The notes beneath the pieces were generated by a model. It did no database searches, was not told where the DNA came from, and worked only from the letters and a program-made list of their open reading frames with translations. DNA of 64,000 nt. Origin: Diospyros lotus (lineage: Eukaryota; Streptophyta; Magnoliopsida; Ericales; Ebenaceae). Position 1 is the stretch's first letter, and the number at the start of each line of letters is the position of its first letter. The position numbers were made by a program, and so were the translations under genes. Shown in pieces: positions 1 through 11,620 of this stretch. The stretch is taken from assembly GCF_014633365.1 (NCBI RefSeq), contig NC_068339.1, positions 2,423,001 to 2,487,000 on the forward strand, in the 5' to 3' direction.

Positions 1-1860
1 TATCTAAGACTCTTCGATTTAACACACCCAACTATCTATTTTTTCTAGGTTAATGCAAAACACAATTATTTAATACCATTACTCTCTAATGAATAATTGT
101 TTTAAGTGTTACAGTAATTAACTTAGTTGAGAACTTTTAGTATTCTACGCATACTACAAAAATTAAGACCTAAATCTTTAATAAAGTTTATAAATTCTAT
201 ATTTTTACGATACGAAAATGACTACGTTCAAATTCAGATCCCTTTACGAATTATTTTATGTTCAAATTAAAACAATTTAAACACTTTAATGAATAATTAT
301 TCTATATTATTGCGGAATTAACAAATATCCATCATCTTAATAAAACCTAACGAAAAGGTATAACATATTAAAAAAATTGTAAATTTTAAATATATATAAT
401 CTAACTAATAACATGTTAATATAACATAATTAACAATACACGTTAATAATATAAGTATGCACAACATATTAATAAAACCCAATTAATCTCTAGAGTAGTT
501 GGGTTATTAATACGTGACATGTATGAACTCAATTAATGTTTAGTAAATGGACAATTTTTTTGCATTGTTCCAAATGAAATAGTTATTTATTAATATCCAA
601 GACTCTTCGATTTAACACACCCAACTATCTATTTTTTCTAGGTTAATGCAAAACACAATTATTTAATACCATTACTCTCTAATGAATAATTGTTTTAAGT
701 GTTACAGTAATTAACTTAGTTGAGAACTTTTAGTATTCTACGCATACTACAAAAATTAAGACCTAAATCTTTAATAAAGTTTATAAATTCTATATTTTTA
801 CGATACGGAAATGTCTACGTTCAAATTCAGATCCCTTTACGAATTATTTTATGTTCAAATTAAAACAATTTAAACACTTTAATGAATAATTATTCTATAT
901 TATTGCGGAATTAACAAATATCCATCATCTTAATAAAACCTAACGAAAAGGTATAACATATTAAAAAAATTGTAATATTTTAAATATATATAATCTAACT
1001 AATAACATGTTAATATAACATAATTAACAATACACGTTAATAATATAAATATGCACAACATATTAATAAAACCCAATTAATCTCTTGAGTAGTTGGGTTA
1101 TTAATACGTGACATGTATGAACTCAATTAATGTTTAGTAAATGGGCAACTTTTTTGTATTGTTCCAAATAAAATAGCTATTTATTAATATCCAAGACTCT
1201 TCTATTTAACACACCCAACTATCTACTTTTTCTAAGTTATTGCAAAACACAATTATTTAATACCATTACTCTCTAATGAATAATTGTTTTAAGTATTACA
1301 GTAATTAACTTAGTTGAGAACTTTTAGTATTCTACGCATACTACAAAAATTAAGACCTAAATCTTTAATAAAGTTTATAAATTCCATATTTTTACGATAC
1401 GGAAATGTCTACATTCAAATTCAGATCCCTTTACGAATTATTTTATGTTCAAAGTAAAACACTTTAATGAATAATTATTCTATATTATCGCGGAATTAAC
1501 AATATCCATCATCTTGATAAAATCTAATTAGAACGTATAACATATTAAAAAAGCTATAATATTTTAAATATAATCTAACTAATAACATGTTAATATAACA
1601 TAATTAACAATACACGTTAATAATATAAGCAAGCACAACATATTAATAAAACCCAATTAATCTCTTGAGTAGTTGGATTATTAATACATGACATATATGA
1701 ACTCAATTAATGTTTAGTAAATGGACAACTTTTTTGCATTGTTCCAAATAAAATAGTTATTTATTAATATCTAAGACTCTTCGATTTAACACACCCAACT
1801 ATCTACTTTTCCTAGGTTAATGCAAAACACAATTATTTAATACCATTACTCTTTAAAAAA
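1..1860. repeat. 593-bp AT-rich tandem repeat array (three copies plus a fragment)
   Basis: The same unit starts at 1, 594, 1188 and 1768, each time with a form of tatctaagactcttcgattt, giving periods of 593, 594 and 580 bp. The fourth copy breaks off inside the unit near 1850 and rejoins a later part of it (aagtttataaatt), so it carries an internal deletion. Copies differ by scattered substitutions and small indels. Each unit contains an imperfect palindrome (about 467-512 in the first) built from tattaataaaacccaa and ttgggttattaata. No coding potential is visible. The array touches the first recognisable Helitron exon on its right and may be the 5' region of that Helitron, but the Helitron 5' terminus is not in the window. 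Confidence 0.93.
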
Positions 1861-2000
1861 GTTTATAAATTTCGATTCATTTACATACAAAGGTTGTTGC
1901 GTCTTCTCTCTACATCATCAGTTCTACATTGTACTCTCCTTATCCATTGTTTTCTGTTGTACTTCATACAAAACAACAGGAAAAATAACATTTCTTCTAC

Positions 2001-2777
2001 ATGGAAAGTTATATAAGCAGTCAAGAGAACATCGAAGACGGTGTTCATCAGGCCACAAAGAGGATTTGCTTGCATAATGCCATTCAACAAGGTAAGCTAT
2101 ATATACCAAAATTAATAATTTTAACATTTTTAGTCCACTGTTGCTTATTGAAAAAAATTTGACATATATTGTTATTAAAATTAGAGGCAGTTTAGTGTCA
2201 TTGTATCTATTCAGCAATGATGTTATTTCTTCTATTCTATTCTAAGCAGAAAAAAAAAATTAGTGACTTGCAAAGCTGATTGTAAATTTTTTATTGGGTC
2301 GGAATATAAAAGCATGAAAACACAAAATTATTCTCACCTTATTTTTTTGGTATTTTAATTCTTTCAGACCTTCGCATGCCAATGCACGCCCAAATTGACT
2401 CAGCTCTTTCGCAACTTGCGTCGCATTTAGAAAAAGCAAGTCTATGTCAATCAAATGAACAACGGAGACCATTCTCCAACATAACAAATGGTGCTATATA
2501 TTTTGAATGGAAGAAAAATAAAATTTTTAATCAATAATTTTTGTTTACAAAATCTAATTAAATTTATTTCTCTCAAATATTAGACATCAAATGTTTAAGA
2601 GTCAGTTTATGCAACATTTAACGGGTGGCATACCATCAAATGAACGTCGTGGGAGTAGATCGTTGCATTTGTCGGGGTTGGGAAAACACACAGTTGGAAT
2701 AAAGTCTACTCTACCGCCCATATCGGGCGTAACTACATATGATCAAATTACTACCACTTCATTGTTGCCCAACTCAG
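2001..2777 (+). pseudogene. Helitron protein N-terminal exons 1-3, first copy
   Basis: Exon 1 (2001-2091) opens with MESYISSQENIEDGVHQ and ends at a good GTAAGC donor. Exon 2 (2368-2490) follows a TTTCAG acceptor and joins in phase 1 (QQ-D-LRMPMHAQIDSALSQ). Exon 3 (2577-2777) keeps a long open frame (MFKSQFMQHLTGG... to LLPNSG) ahead of a GTAAT donor, but its acceptor has changed from ctctcag to ctctcaa. The second copy at 5618 keeps the ctctcag form. Exon order and phase fit a spliced N-terminal leader upstream of the Helitron-like N domain at 6019. I do not recognise a domain in these residues. The position inside the Helitron, not similarity, makes this a Helitron segment. Confidence 0.55.
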
Positions 2778-2809
2778 GTAATATTACAATTTTCTTTTAT
2801 CTTTGCTAT

Positions 2810-5290
2810 TCATAAGATATATATATATATATATTTTGTTTCATTCATAGATGTGTGTATACAACCTATTTTTTTCATCTTATAATCCAAAAACAACATA
2901 AAATTAAAGATGCTACAATAATAAATTATTTTCATGTCCCAAGTATGACTATTGTTACTGCATAAAAATGACAACTATATTTATATTTATATAATTTATT
3001 ACGACAACCTATAATTTACAGCTTTCTTAATTAATAGGGTCTTGACTTTTAATTTAATAATGTATTAAATTTCTTAATTACAACCATAATATTTCATTAC
3101 TTTGTATTAAGTGTAATATTGTTTTTTTAAATGCACTACATAAATAATAAAAACTAAAACGCATTATTTTGATGTTTTATGTGTATTCGCTTGCAAAATG
3201 CCATTCAACAAGGTAAGCTATACCAAAATTAATAATTTAACATTTTTAGTCTATTGTTGTTTTTTTGAAGAAATTTTTACCTATATTGTTATTAAAATTA
3301 GAGACAGTTTAGTGTCATTATATTTATTCATCAACGATGTTATTTTTTCTATTCTATCCTAAGCAAAAAATAATAATAATAATAAGTGACTTGCAAAGCT
3401 GATGAGTGAAGCTGAGAAATAGAGTGCTTCTATGGATCACAAATTATTGGGGACACAAATCAGATTCATGGAGAAAAGATAAATTAATCCAGGCATTAAA
3501 TAATGTATACGAAAAAAACAAAAAAGTTGCGTAAACTTTTTGATCATATGTAGTTACACAGGCATTAAACACGTGAATTAAATGCAGTGTTCAATATGTC
3601 CAATGTGAAATCGGTGGTGTAGAATGTATTTACCACAAAAATAAAAAATATAGTCCGAAGTATAGAACCTGTTTTTTTCATTCATAGATGTGTGTATACA
3701 ACCTGTTTTTTTCATCTTATAATCCAAAAACAACATAAAATTAAAGATGCTACAATAATAAATTATTTTCATGTCCCAAGTATGACTATTGTTACTGCAT
3801 AAAAATGACAACTATATTTACATTTATATAATTTATTACGACAACCTATAATTTACAGCTTTCCTAATTAATTGGGTCTTGATTTTTAATTTAATAATGT
3901 ATTAAATTTCTTAATTACAACCATAATATTTCATTACTTTGTATTAAGTGTAATATTTTTTTTAAATGCACTACATAAATAATAAAAACTAAAACGCATT
4001 ATTTTGATGTTTTATGTGTATTCGCTTGCAAAATGCCATTCAACAAGGTAAGCTATACCAAAATTAATAATTTAACATTTTTAGTCTATTGTTGTTTTTT
4101 TGAAGAAATTTTTACCTATATTGTTATTAAAATTAGAGACAATTTAGTGTCATTGTATTTATTCATCAACGATGTTATTTTTTCTATTCTATTCTAAGCA
4201 AAAAAAAAAAAAATAAGTGACTTGCAAAGCTGATGAGTGAAGCTGAGAAGTAGAGTGCTTCTATGGATCACAAATTATTGGGGATGCAAATCAGATTCAT
4301 GGAGAAAAAATAAATTAATGCAGACATTAAATAGTGTATACGAAAAAACAAAAAAGTTGTGTAAACTTTTTGATCATATGTAGTTACACAGGCATTAATG
4401 CAGGCATTAAACACGTGCATTAAATGCAATGTTCAACATGTCTAATGTGAAATCGATGGTGTATAATGTATTTACCACAAAAATAAAAAATAAAAAATAC
4501 AGTCTGAAGTATACAACCTATTTTTTAGCTACAAAAGGTGAAATCTCTCACCTTAAGGGCCCCCCCACACACTACCCCATACACGTGGAAGGGGTTAATC
4601 ACGGTATACGACGGCCCCCAAGATAGGAGGTACAGTGCATAGTGCCCACAAGAAGCCACCCCCACAAGAGGATGAAACTCCCACATTGCAGCTGCCATGA
4701 CTCGAACCTGCATCCTTGGCTGCAATCTTCTACCCCGTGAACCATCCGTGCTACGCTCGTCGGGGCATACAACCTATTTTTTTCATTCATAGATGTGTGT
4801 ATACAACCTGTTTTTTTCATCTTATAATCCAAAAACAACATAAAATTAAAGATGCTACAATAATAAATTATTTTCATGTCCCAAGTATGACTATTGTTAC
4901 TGCATAAAAATGATAACTATATTTATATTTATATAATTTATTACGACAACCTATAATTTACAGCTTTCCTAATTAATTGGGTCTTGACTTTTAATTTAAT
5001 AATGTATTAAATTTCTTAATTACAACCATAGTATTTCATTAATTTGTATTAAGTGTAATATTGTTTTTTTAAAATGCACTACATAAATAATAAAAACTAA
5101 AACACATTATTTTGATGTTTTATGTGTATTCGCTTGCAAAATGCCATTCAACAAGGCAAGCTATACCAAAATTAATAATTTATCTTTTTTAGTCTACTGT
5201 TGTTTTTTTTAAGAAATTTTGACCTATATTGTTATTAAAATTAGAGGCAGTTTAATGTCATTGTATTTATTTCTATTCTATTCTAAGCAA
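2810..5290 (+). repeat. Three tandem copies of an ~0.84-kb Helitron intron/exon segment
   Basis: The string tcattcatagatgtgtgtat occurs at 2841, 3678 and 4783, and each is followed by the same ~500-bp AT-rich sequence. Each unit then repeats the 3' end of exon 1 with its donor (near 3190, 4023 and 5130; tgccattcaacaag then gtaagc, or gcaag in the third). Units one and two are 837 bp apart. The third is displaced by the SINE at 4527-4766. The segment multiplied inside the element and left several partial exon-1 ends. No extra open frames result. Confidence 0.85.
4527..4766 (-). mobile_element. tRNA-derived SINE
   Basis: A 240-bp insertion is flanked by a perfect 16-bp target duplication, atacaacctatttttt, at 4511-4526 and 4767-4782. 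Read on the minus strand it starts GCCCCGACGAGCG. It has a box-A-like TAGCACGGATGG and a box-B GGTTCGAGTCA about 45 bases apart, which is the internal RNA polymerase III promoter of a tRNA. It ends in a T-rich CACCTTTTGTAGCT. A SINE mobilised in trans by a LINE explains all of this. It interrupts the third tandem unit of the surrounding segment, so it is younger than that amplification. The SINE family was not assigned. Confidence 0.88.
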
Positions 5291-5819
5291 AAATAAAAAA
5301 TAAGTGAATTGCAAAGCTGATTGTAAATTTCTTATTGGGTCAGAATATAAAAACATAAAAACACAAAATTATTCTCACCTTAAATTTTTGGTATTTTAAT
5401 TATTTCAAACCTTCGCACGCCAATGCATGCCCAAATCAACTCAACTCTTTCGCAACCTGCGTCGCATTCCGGAAGAGCAAGTCTATGTCAATCGAATGAA
5501 CAACGAAGGCCATTCTCCAACATAACAAATGGTACTATATATTTTGAATGGAAGAAAAACAAAATTCTTAATCAATATTTTTTGTTCACAAAATCTAATT
5601 AAATTTGTTTCTCTCAGATATTAGACATCAAATGTTTGGGAGTTAGTTTATGCAACATTCAACAGGCGACATACCATCAAAATGAACATCATGGGAGTAG
5701 ATCGTTGCGTTTACTAGGGTCAGGAAAACACACAGTTGGAATAAAGTCTACTGTACCATCCATATCGGGCGTAACTACATATGATCAAATTATTACCACT
5801 CCATTGTTGCCCAACTCAG
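5130..5819 (+). pseudogene. Helitron N-terminal exons 1 (partial)-3, second copy
   Basis: This repeats the exon content of 2001-2777. The exon-1 end near 5130-5155 has a mutated donor (gcaag). Exon 2 spans 5409-5531, and its acceptor is mutated from cag to caa. Exon 3 spans 5618-5819 with an intact ctctcag acceptor and in-phase start (D-IRHQMFGS) but a CAG-to-TAG stop in the ninth codon or so and a one-base insertion (tcaaaatgaac against tcaaatgaac). Each copy has therefore lost different splice or coding signals. This copy lies directly upstream of the N-domain exon and would be the one joined to the rest of the gene. Confidence 0.6.
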
Positions 5820-6018
5820 GTAATATTACAATTTTCTTTTATCTTCGCTATTTCATAATAACAAAATAACAATAATTTTATTATATTTATAATGCCTTAG
5901 CAAAATAACAATAATTTTATTATATTTCCATTTATAGAAATATTATTTACAAAATTTAGTACGAAACAAATTTGGAATTTTTTTATTAAATAATTTTTCT
6001 TGACAAATTTTTCATCAG

Positions 6019-7593
6019 AATATGAAGATTGTGCAAGTTTTGTGCGGCAATTTTTTGGTTTGAGGAAAGATTGGATAAACGTTATAAAACATGTCAGTCC
6101 CCAAAGTTCTCTTTGTGTTGCACTCATGGAAAGGTTGTGCTTCCACGTATGCCTGATCCCCCGCAAGTATTTAAAGATTTGTTATATGGCCATGATGAGA
6201 GGAGCAAACATTTTTGTTAAAACATCTGATCATACAACATGATGTTTTCTTTTACATCTATGGGAGGGAAGATAGATTCTCAAATCAACGATGGAAGATC
6301 TGCTACTGTTTTCATTTTACACGCAGAGAATTACCATTCTATTGGGAGTTTATTGCCTGTAGAAGGATCTACTCCTAAGTTTGCTCAACTTTACATTTTT
6401 GATATGGAGAATGAAGTGGAAAACAGAATCCGATCAGTGAGGTATGCATTTTTAATGTGCAACGATACTTTTTATTTTAATTTTTTACTGTATGAATACG
6501 TCAAGATCCTATTTTATAAAATAAAAATTAATTTTTTTATTGTGCAGAAGGTCAGCAGTTGGTCATACTTTGCATGAGGATATTGTGTCTGATCTAAAAC
6601 AGATGCTTGATGTGCATAATGTTCTTGTGCAATCTTTTAGAATGGTGACAGAAAGGATACGTCAAGGTGAAGTTGGAAATGTTCAGTTGAAACTCATTGG
6701 TAAGAGGGACGGGGATGGTAGAAGATAGAACATGCCTAATGTTAAAGAAGCTGCTGCTTTAATAGTTGGAGATTTTGAAACATTGCCAGGTGCTCGAGAC
6801 ATTGTGGTCAAAACTCGATCCGGATTATTTAAATGTATTAATGAGTTACATGTGTTGTATCTGGGGTTGTAATATCCATTGCTTTTCCTTTATGGTCAGG
6901 ATGGCTATAAAGCTGACATTCCATTGAGTGGTTCAAGATCTAGGTCGCCTGGTGCACGAAAGAAATTGAGTATGAGGGAATTTTTTGCGTATAGAATTAT
7001 GGAGAAAGATTGTGAGTCCTCGAACATTTTATTTTCCAAAAAGTTATTTCAACAATTTTTGGTCGATGCATATTTAATAGTGGAATCATCACAATTGGCG
7101 TATATTAGGTTTCACCAAAAGGAGTTGAGGTGTGAGGTATACAAAGGCTTGGAAGAGGCCTTAGTTAGAGGTGACACGAATCCTGCGTCATTAGGGAAGA
7201 GAGTATACTTGCCTTCTACATTTACAGAGGGTCCACGGTATATGATCAACTGTTACCAGGATGCGATGGCTATATAAAGATGGGCTGGATACCCAAATTT
7301 GTTCATTACATTCACATGTAACCCGAAATGGCTAGAAATTGTTCATTTTTTGGATAAGAGGGGATTGAAGGCTAAAGATCGTCCTGATATACTTTGTAGA
7401 GTATTCAAGACTAAGTTGGATTTTTTGATGAGAGACTTACGACGTGATAAAATTTTTGGCCCAGTGAAAGCAGGTACTTACTCATGTTTATTAAATTCTA
7501 GGCATTTTATTCTTATGACAATAGCCATTATCACTAATTCAGTAAAATACATTAATTTTTTATCTACTTTTTTTTTCCCACAGCAATGTATAC
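6019..7593 (+). pseudogene. Helitron-like N-terminal domain and start of Rep (exons 4, 5 and first 10 bases of 6)
   Basis: Exon 4 (6019-6441) holds the Helitron-like N signature: a zinc-finger-like CQSPKFSLCCTHGKV, then PRMPDPPQVFKDLLYG, NMMFSFTSMGGKID, and HSIGSLLPVEGSTPKFAQLY. Exon 5 (about 6548-7473) has LPSTFTEGPRYMINCYQDAM and YPNLFITFTCNPKW, typical of the Helitron N/Rep boundary. Exon 6 begins at 7584 after TTTCCCACAG and is cut at 7593 by the solo LTR. Lesions include a stop at 6726 (EDR-stop), a stop after DAMAI near 7275, and frame breaks around 6220-6239. In the family this protein nicks DNA and starts rolling-circle transposition. Confidence 0.9.
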
Positions 7594-10262
7594 TGTAATA
7601 GGTCATGTTTGTATGAGTTTGCCACGTAATTTCGATAAGTTTAGAATATCAAAAAATTAGTTTGATAGCAGTTATAAGTACTGAATCAACTGTAGGGAAT
7701 GTCTCAGAGTGAAATTATCTAAGGAAAATGATATGGTCTCAATGAGCGTATCGAGATAGAATTTATGGTATCGAAAGAAATCAAATTGGGAATAGTTTTC
7801 GGTACAGCTAAAATGCAACTGCCATTTAGGCTGCAAAACCGAATTGGCGTAGGGGACTCCTGAAAAATCAACGGAACCCTAGGGGGACTCCGGTTTTGCG
7901 TAATGAGCAACCCTTTAGTGGTTTCGAGATGAAACAAAGGCCCTGAGAGGACACAAAGGCGAAATCGTCTATATCGTGTAAAATTTAAAGTTATTAATTG
8001 TGGATTTTCGGTATTGTAATGCAAATTAATTTGACGTTTAAGAGCATAGTTGAAATAAGAAAATTTCCCAAGTGATATTATGATAAAATTGAGGATTTAA
8101 TATGTATTTATCTATAATTATTATAGTGTAATATATAATTATATATATAATCTATGTGTGTGCGCGTGTGGGCGTGAATGGCCAATGGCCGAGATTTTGG
8201 CTGCAAAATGGGGAGATCGTGGCAGCGAGATTTGAGGGTATGGCAGCAAGATTTGAGGAAATTTTCAGCAAGTTTTGAGGGAAAAATCTTAAGAAATCGT
8301 GGAGCTTAAGTCATGGCAGCCTATAAATTGGCAATAACTTTAGTCGATTGAGAGCAGCAAGCAAGTGGGAGATCGAGAGAGAGAGATCAGAGTGAGAGAG
8401 AAAGAGGGAGATGGCCGAAAACGGCCGTGGCAGCATTAGCAAGCTGTTGCTCGGTGGCCATGGGCGCTGGCCTTAAGCTCGAAGGAGCAGGGCAGCAGCG
8501 GGGAGGTCGGTTGCGGAAGCTAGCAACGACGCAACAGCAAAGAGAGAGCTCGTTGGAGGCCAAGAGACGATCGATGAAGCAAGGGGTGTAGCCATGGCCG
8601 CAACCAGCCGCAGCCAAAGGCGGCCGCGAGCAACTGCTGCGATGATGACGGGCATGGTGCGGACGGCAGCGGAGACGCGCGGTGGCGCTGGCAAGCAGCG
8701 GCAGCTAGCGAGAAGGCCGGGCAGCGGCGGCAGCTGGTACGCGTTGTGCGCACGTGGCAAGGGCTATTCGCGCAAGAAGGAAGAGGGAGAAGGAGGGGAA
8801 GAAAAGGAAGACGAAGAAGAGAAGGAATTAAGAAGAAGAAGAAAGAAAGAAAGAATGAAAAGAAAGAAGAAGAAAAGAGAAGAGGGAGTTGCAGGCGCGG
8901 GAACAGGGTAGTTGGAGGAAGAATATGAAGTGGAGAAAGAAAAGAAAAAGAAAAAGAAAAAGAAGAAAAATAGGAAAAAAATCTTGAAAAATAGGGTTTG
9001 GATATTTACTAATATTCCGGAGATTTTGGGCAAGAAAAATTGTTCGGCACGTTTTTCGAGGATATGACACGCATACCGAGGATGCTGGAGATGCTAAATT
9101 AAGATGAGTAAAATTTTCCTAAAAAATTCCAGAAATTCAAGAATAGTGTTTTATGAATTTTTATAGTGAAATATTTGAGGAAATAATTGAGAAATATTTA
9201 GTTTGGATTTATTTAGGAAAAATAGGAAGAAATAGAGAGAAAAAAATAAAGAAAATGCAAGAAATTATGAAAAAATAGGTTTTAATGTTTGTTTAATAAT
9301 TATGGTGATTAGGATATTTTGAGACTTAAGTTGAAGTGACTTGTGTAAATTTTGAGGTTGGCATGCAAATCGAGGTGATGCACGAATTTCAAGATAGGGC
9401 ACAAATATCGAGGTAAGTGGTACTTCCTAATTAAATTTAGTTTTATGGAAAAATGCTTGGTTTGTGAGTGATTTATGTTTAAAAAAATCCGATCCCCGGG
9501 AATGTTTTCATCATATTGACATGTTCCGATATGTATGCATCACGTAGACTGCATACATGACATGCTATGAAATGCATACGTACACATTGATATCATTGAT
9601 CACATGCATCGTGGCCGTAAGGAGTACGAACTAGCACCGCTACTTTACCAAGGCTGCCCTCATACACCCCGGCTTTGAAAGAGGTGGCCGTAAAAAATGG
9701 TATGTAGCATGAGGGGTGCAGTTGACACCTACGATGAGTAAAACATTGCATTCATGCATGAAATATGTTTTCTGTACCCTTACTTAGATGATTTATCATC
9801 TAACTTGGGTTTTTCCCCTGAAATACTCAAACGTTCCAGATGGAGATTGTAGCAGATACGAGGATAAATGAGACATGGAATGACACTTAGTAGAGTGCGT
9901 GAGGAATGAAATGTATGTTATGTAGCTCCTGTATTTAAGTTATGGTATCTTGAATTCTGAACGTTTTAAGTAATGATGATGTATAATCTTATTTAGGGTT
10001 AATGTTAGTTGAGAACTTAAGCTATGTATTAAGTTATGTTGAGGAACGATGATTTGAATTTCGATCAATGTTAAGATATTAGGTTTCGATCATTGCTTCC
10101 GCATTTAATGTGTATAATGATTCTCTTTCGAGATTAATGTATGGGAATTCTGGGATGGATTCGAGGAATGATGCGGTTTAGCATTAGGAAAATAGAAAAA
10201 AAAAATTTATTGTCTCGGAATTGTCCCAAGTTATAATGCGCCCGGGAAAGCGGGGCGTTACA
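7594..10262 (+). mobile_element. Solo LTR (2.67 kb), probably Ty3/Gypsy type
   Basis: The element starts TGTAATAGGTC and ends GGGGCGTTACA, with a perfect 5-bp target duplication TATAC at 7589-7593 and 10263-10267. Removing it restores the Helitron Rep frame (A-M-Y-T-I-E-F). A promoter-like cctataaattgg lies near 8320. A long purine tract fills about 8760-8970 and gives spurious Lys/Arg/Glu-rich frames. No internal domain or second LTR is present, so this is the product of LTR-LTR recombination. The same family, in the opposite orientation, occurs at 16254-23285. A chromovirus (Tekay-like) origin is inferred from LTR length and the TGTAATACC...GTTACA ends only. Confidence 0.9.
8760..8975 (+). 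repeat. Low-complexity purine tract inside the solo LTR
   Basis: Almost unbroken A/G sequence (agaag, aaagaaaa runs). The reverse-complement counterpart sits at about 17500-17600 in the sister LTR, so the tract belongs to this LTR family. Reading frames across it are composition artefacts. Confidence 0.85.
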
Positions 10263-10267
10263 TATAC

Positions 10268-11496
10268 AATCGAATTTCAGAGACATGGTTTGCCTCATGC
10301 CCACATACTTTTATTCTTGAACCAGGAAGCTAAAAATCCTACTGGAGATGATATTGACAAAATAATTTCTGCTGAAATACCCTATCAATTAAGTGATCAT
10401 CATTATTATACAGCAGTTAAAGATTTCATGATACATGGTCCATGTGGTGTATTACGGCAGAACTCTCTGTGTATGGCCAATGGTCGTTGCAGTAAACATT
10501 ATCAAGAAATTCAATGCCTCCACTATTGTTGATGAAGATGGGTACTCGATATATATGCGTCATGACAATGGGATGACCGTTAACAGAAATGATATTGATC
10601 TAGACAATCGATTTGTAGTGCTGCACAATCGATAACTTATGAAGTATGGTGCTCACATTAACGTCGAATGGTGTAATCAGTCCAGATCTATCAAGTACCT
10701 ATTTAAATACGTGCATAAAGGTCATGACCATGTCACTACAAGTTTCTACCAAAGTGTTAACAAAGATGGGAACAAGAAAGAGGTTGATGAAATCAAGATA
10801 TACTATGATTGTCGATATATTTCACCTTGTGAGGCTGCTTGATAGATATTTGGGTTCGACATTCATTTCAGGGATCCTCTAGTTGAGTATCTGTCTTTTC
10901 ATCTCTCTGATCAACAGAGTCTTATATTTTCAGATTATGACCCAATTCAAAATGTTATGAATCATCCTACTATTAGACACAGTATGTTCACCGAATGGAT
11001 GGAAGCAAACAAAAAGTACGAGTGAGCCAGGGAGCTTACATACGTTGAGTTTCCAACAAAGTTTGTTTGGAATAATGGTGGCAAAGAGTGGCAACTAAGG
11101 AAAAAAGGCTTTTCAATAGGGCGAATGTTCTATGTTGCTCCTGGTACCAGAGAACTCTATTACTTTAGAACTTTGTTGAATATTGTTTGCGGCGCTACAA
11201 CATATGATGATATCAAGACTGTCAATGATGTGCTATATAGTTCATTCAGGGATCCATGTTATGCTTTGGGGTTACTAAATGATGACAAAGAGTATATAGA
11301 TGGCATAGTGGAAGCAAGTCAGTGGGGGACAACACATTCGCTTAGAAACCTTTTCGCAGCATTGTTGACATCAGATTCGTTGTCCCAACCTAAGTATGTT
11401 TGGAGCAAGTGTTGGAAGTACTTGTCAAACGACATAATCTATAGGCCTCGTAGTGTCCTAGGTCATGCAGATAATTTTTATATTAAACAAATATAG
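10268..11496 (+). pseudogene. Helitron Rep catalytic core, continuation of exon 6
   Basis: Directly after the LTR target duplication the frame resumes as IEFQRHGLPHAHILLFL, the HUH motif (H-A-H) of rolling-circle Rep proteins. Further on comes SIKYLFKYVHKGHD, which supplies the two catalytic Tyr in the Y-x2-K-Y-x2-K-G context specific to Helitrons. The stretch from YVEFPTKFVW to MFYVAPGTRELYYFRTLL and the RNLFAALLTSDSLSQP region lead towards the helicase. Damage includes a TAA after LHNR at 10633, frameshifts near 10500 and 10840, and a stop in NKKYE-stop-A (near 11025). The HUH and Tyr residues survive, so decay is moderate. Confidence 0.9.
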
Positions 11497-11620
11497 TAAT
11501 AAATTATACTCATTTTTTAAAAAATATTTTCGTTATTAAAAGCATAACGTTGAGTGCCTTTGATAAAAATTTGTTTTGATGCTGTTTTTTTTTTTTTTTT
11601 TTACGTCATTTTATAAACAG

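Noticed and set aside
1..1860. CRISPR-like repeat-spacer array or centromeric satellite
   Set aside because: Units are contiguous, long and without spacers, so not CRISPR. Only three copies are seen, so a centromeric satellite cannot be claimed.
4620..4770. Functional tRNA gene
   Set aside because: Box A and box B are present, but no cloverleaf closes and the sequence is flanked by a 16-bp duplication. It is a SINE.
8387..9070. Several overlapping frames rich in Lys/Glu/Arg or Ser/Phe
   Set aside because: They lie on a purine/pyrimidine tract of the solo LTR, exist on both strands at once, and recur in the sister LTR at 17350-18150. Composition explains them.
11497..11620. Possible extra coding sequence linking Rep and helicase
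   Set aside because: AT-rich with a long T-run and a clear acceptor at 11619-11620. It is an intron.
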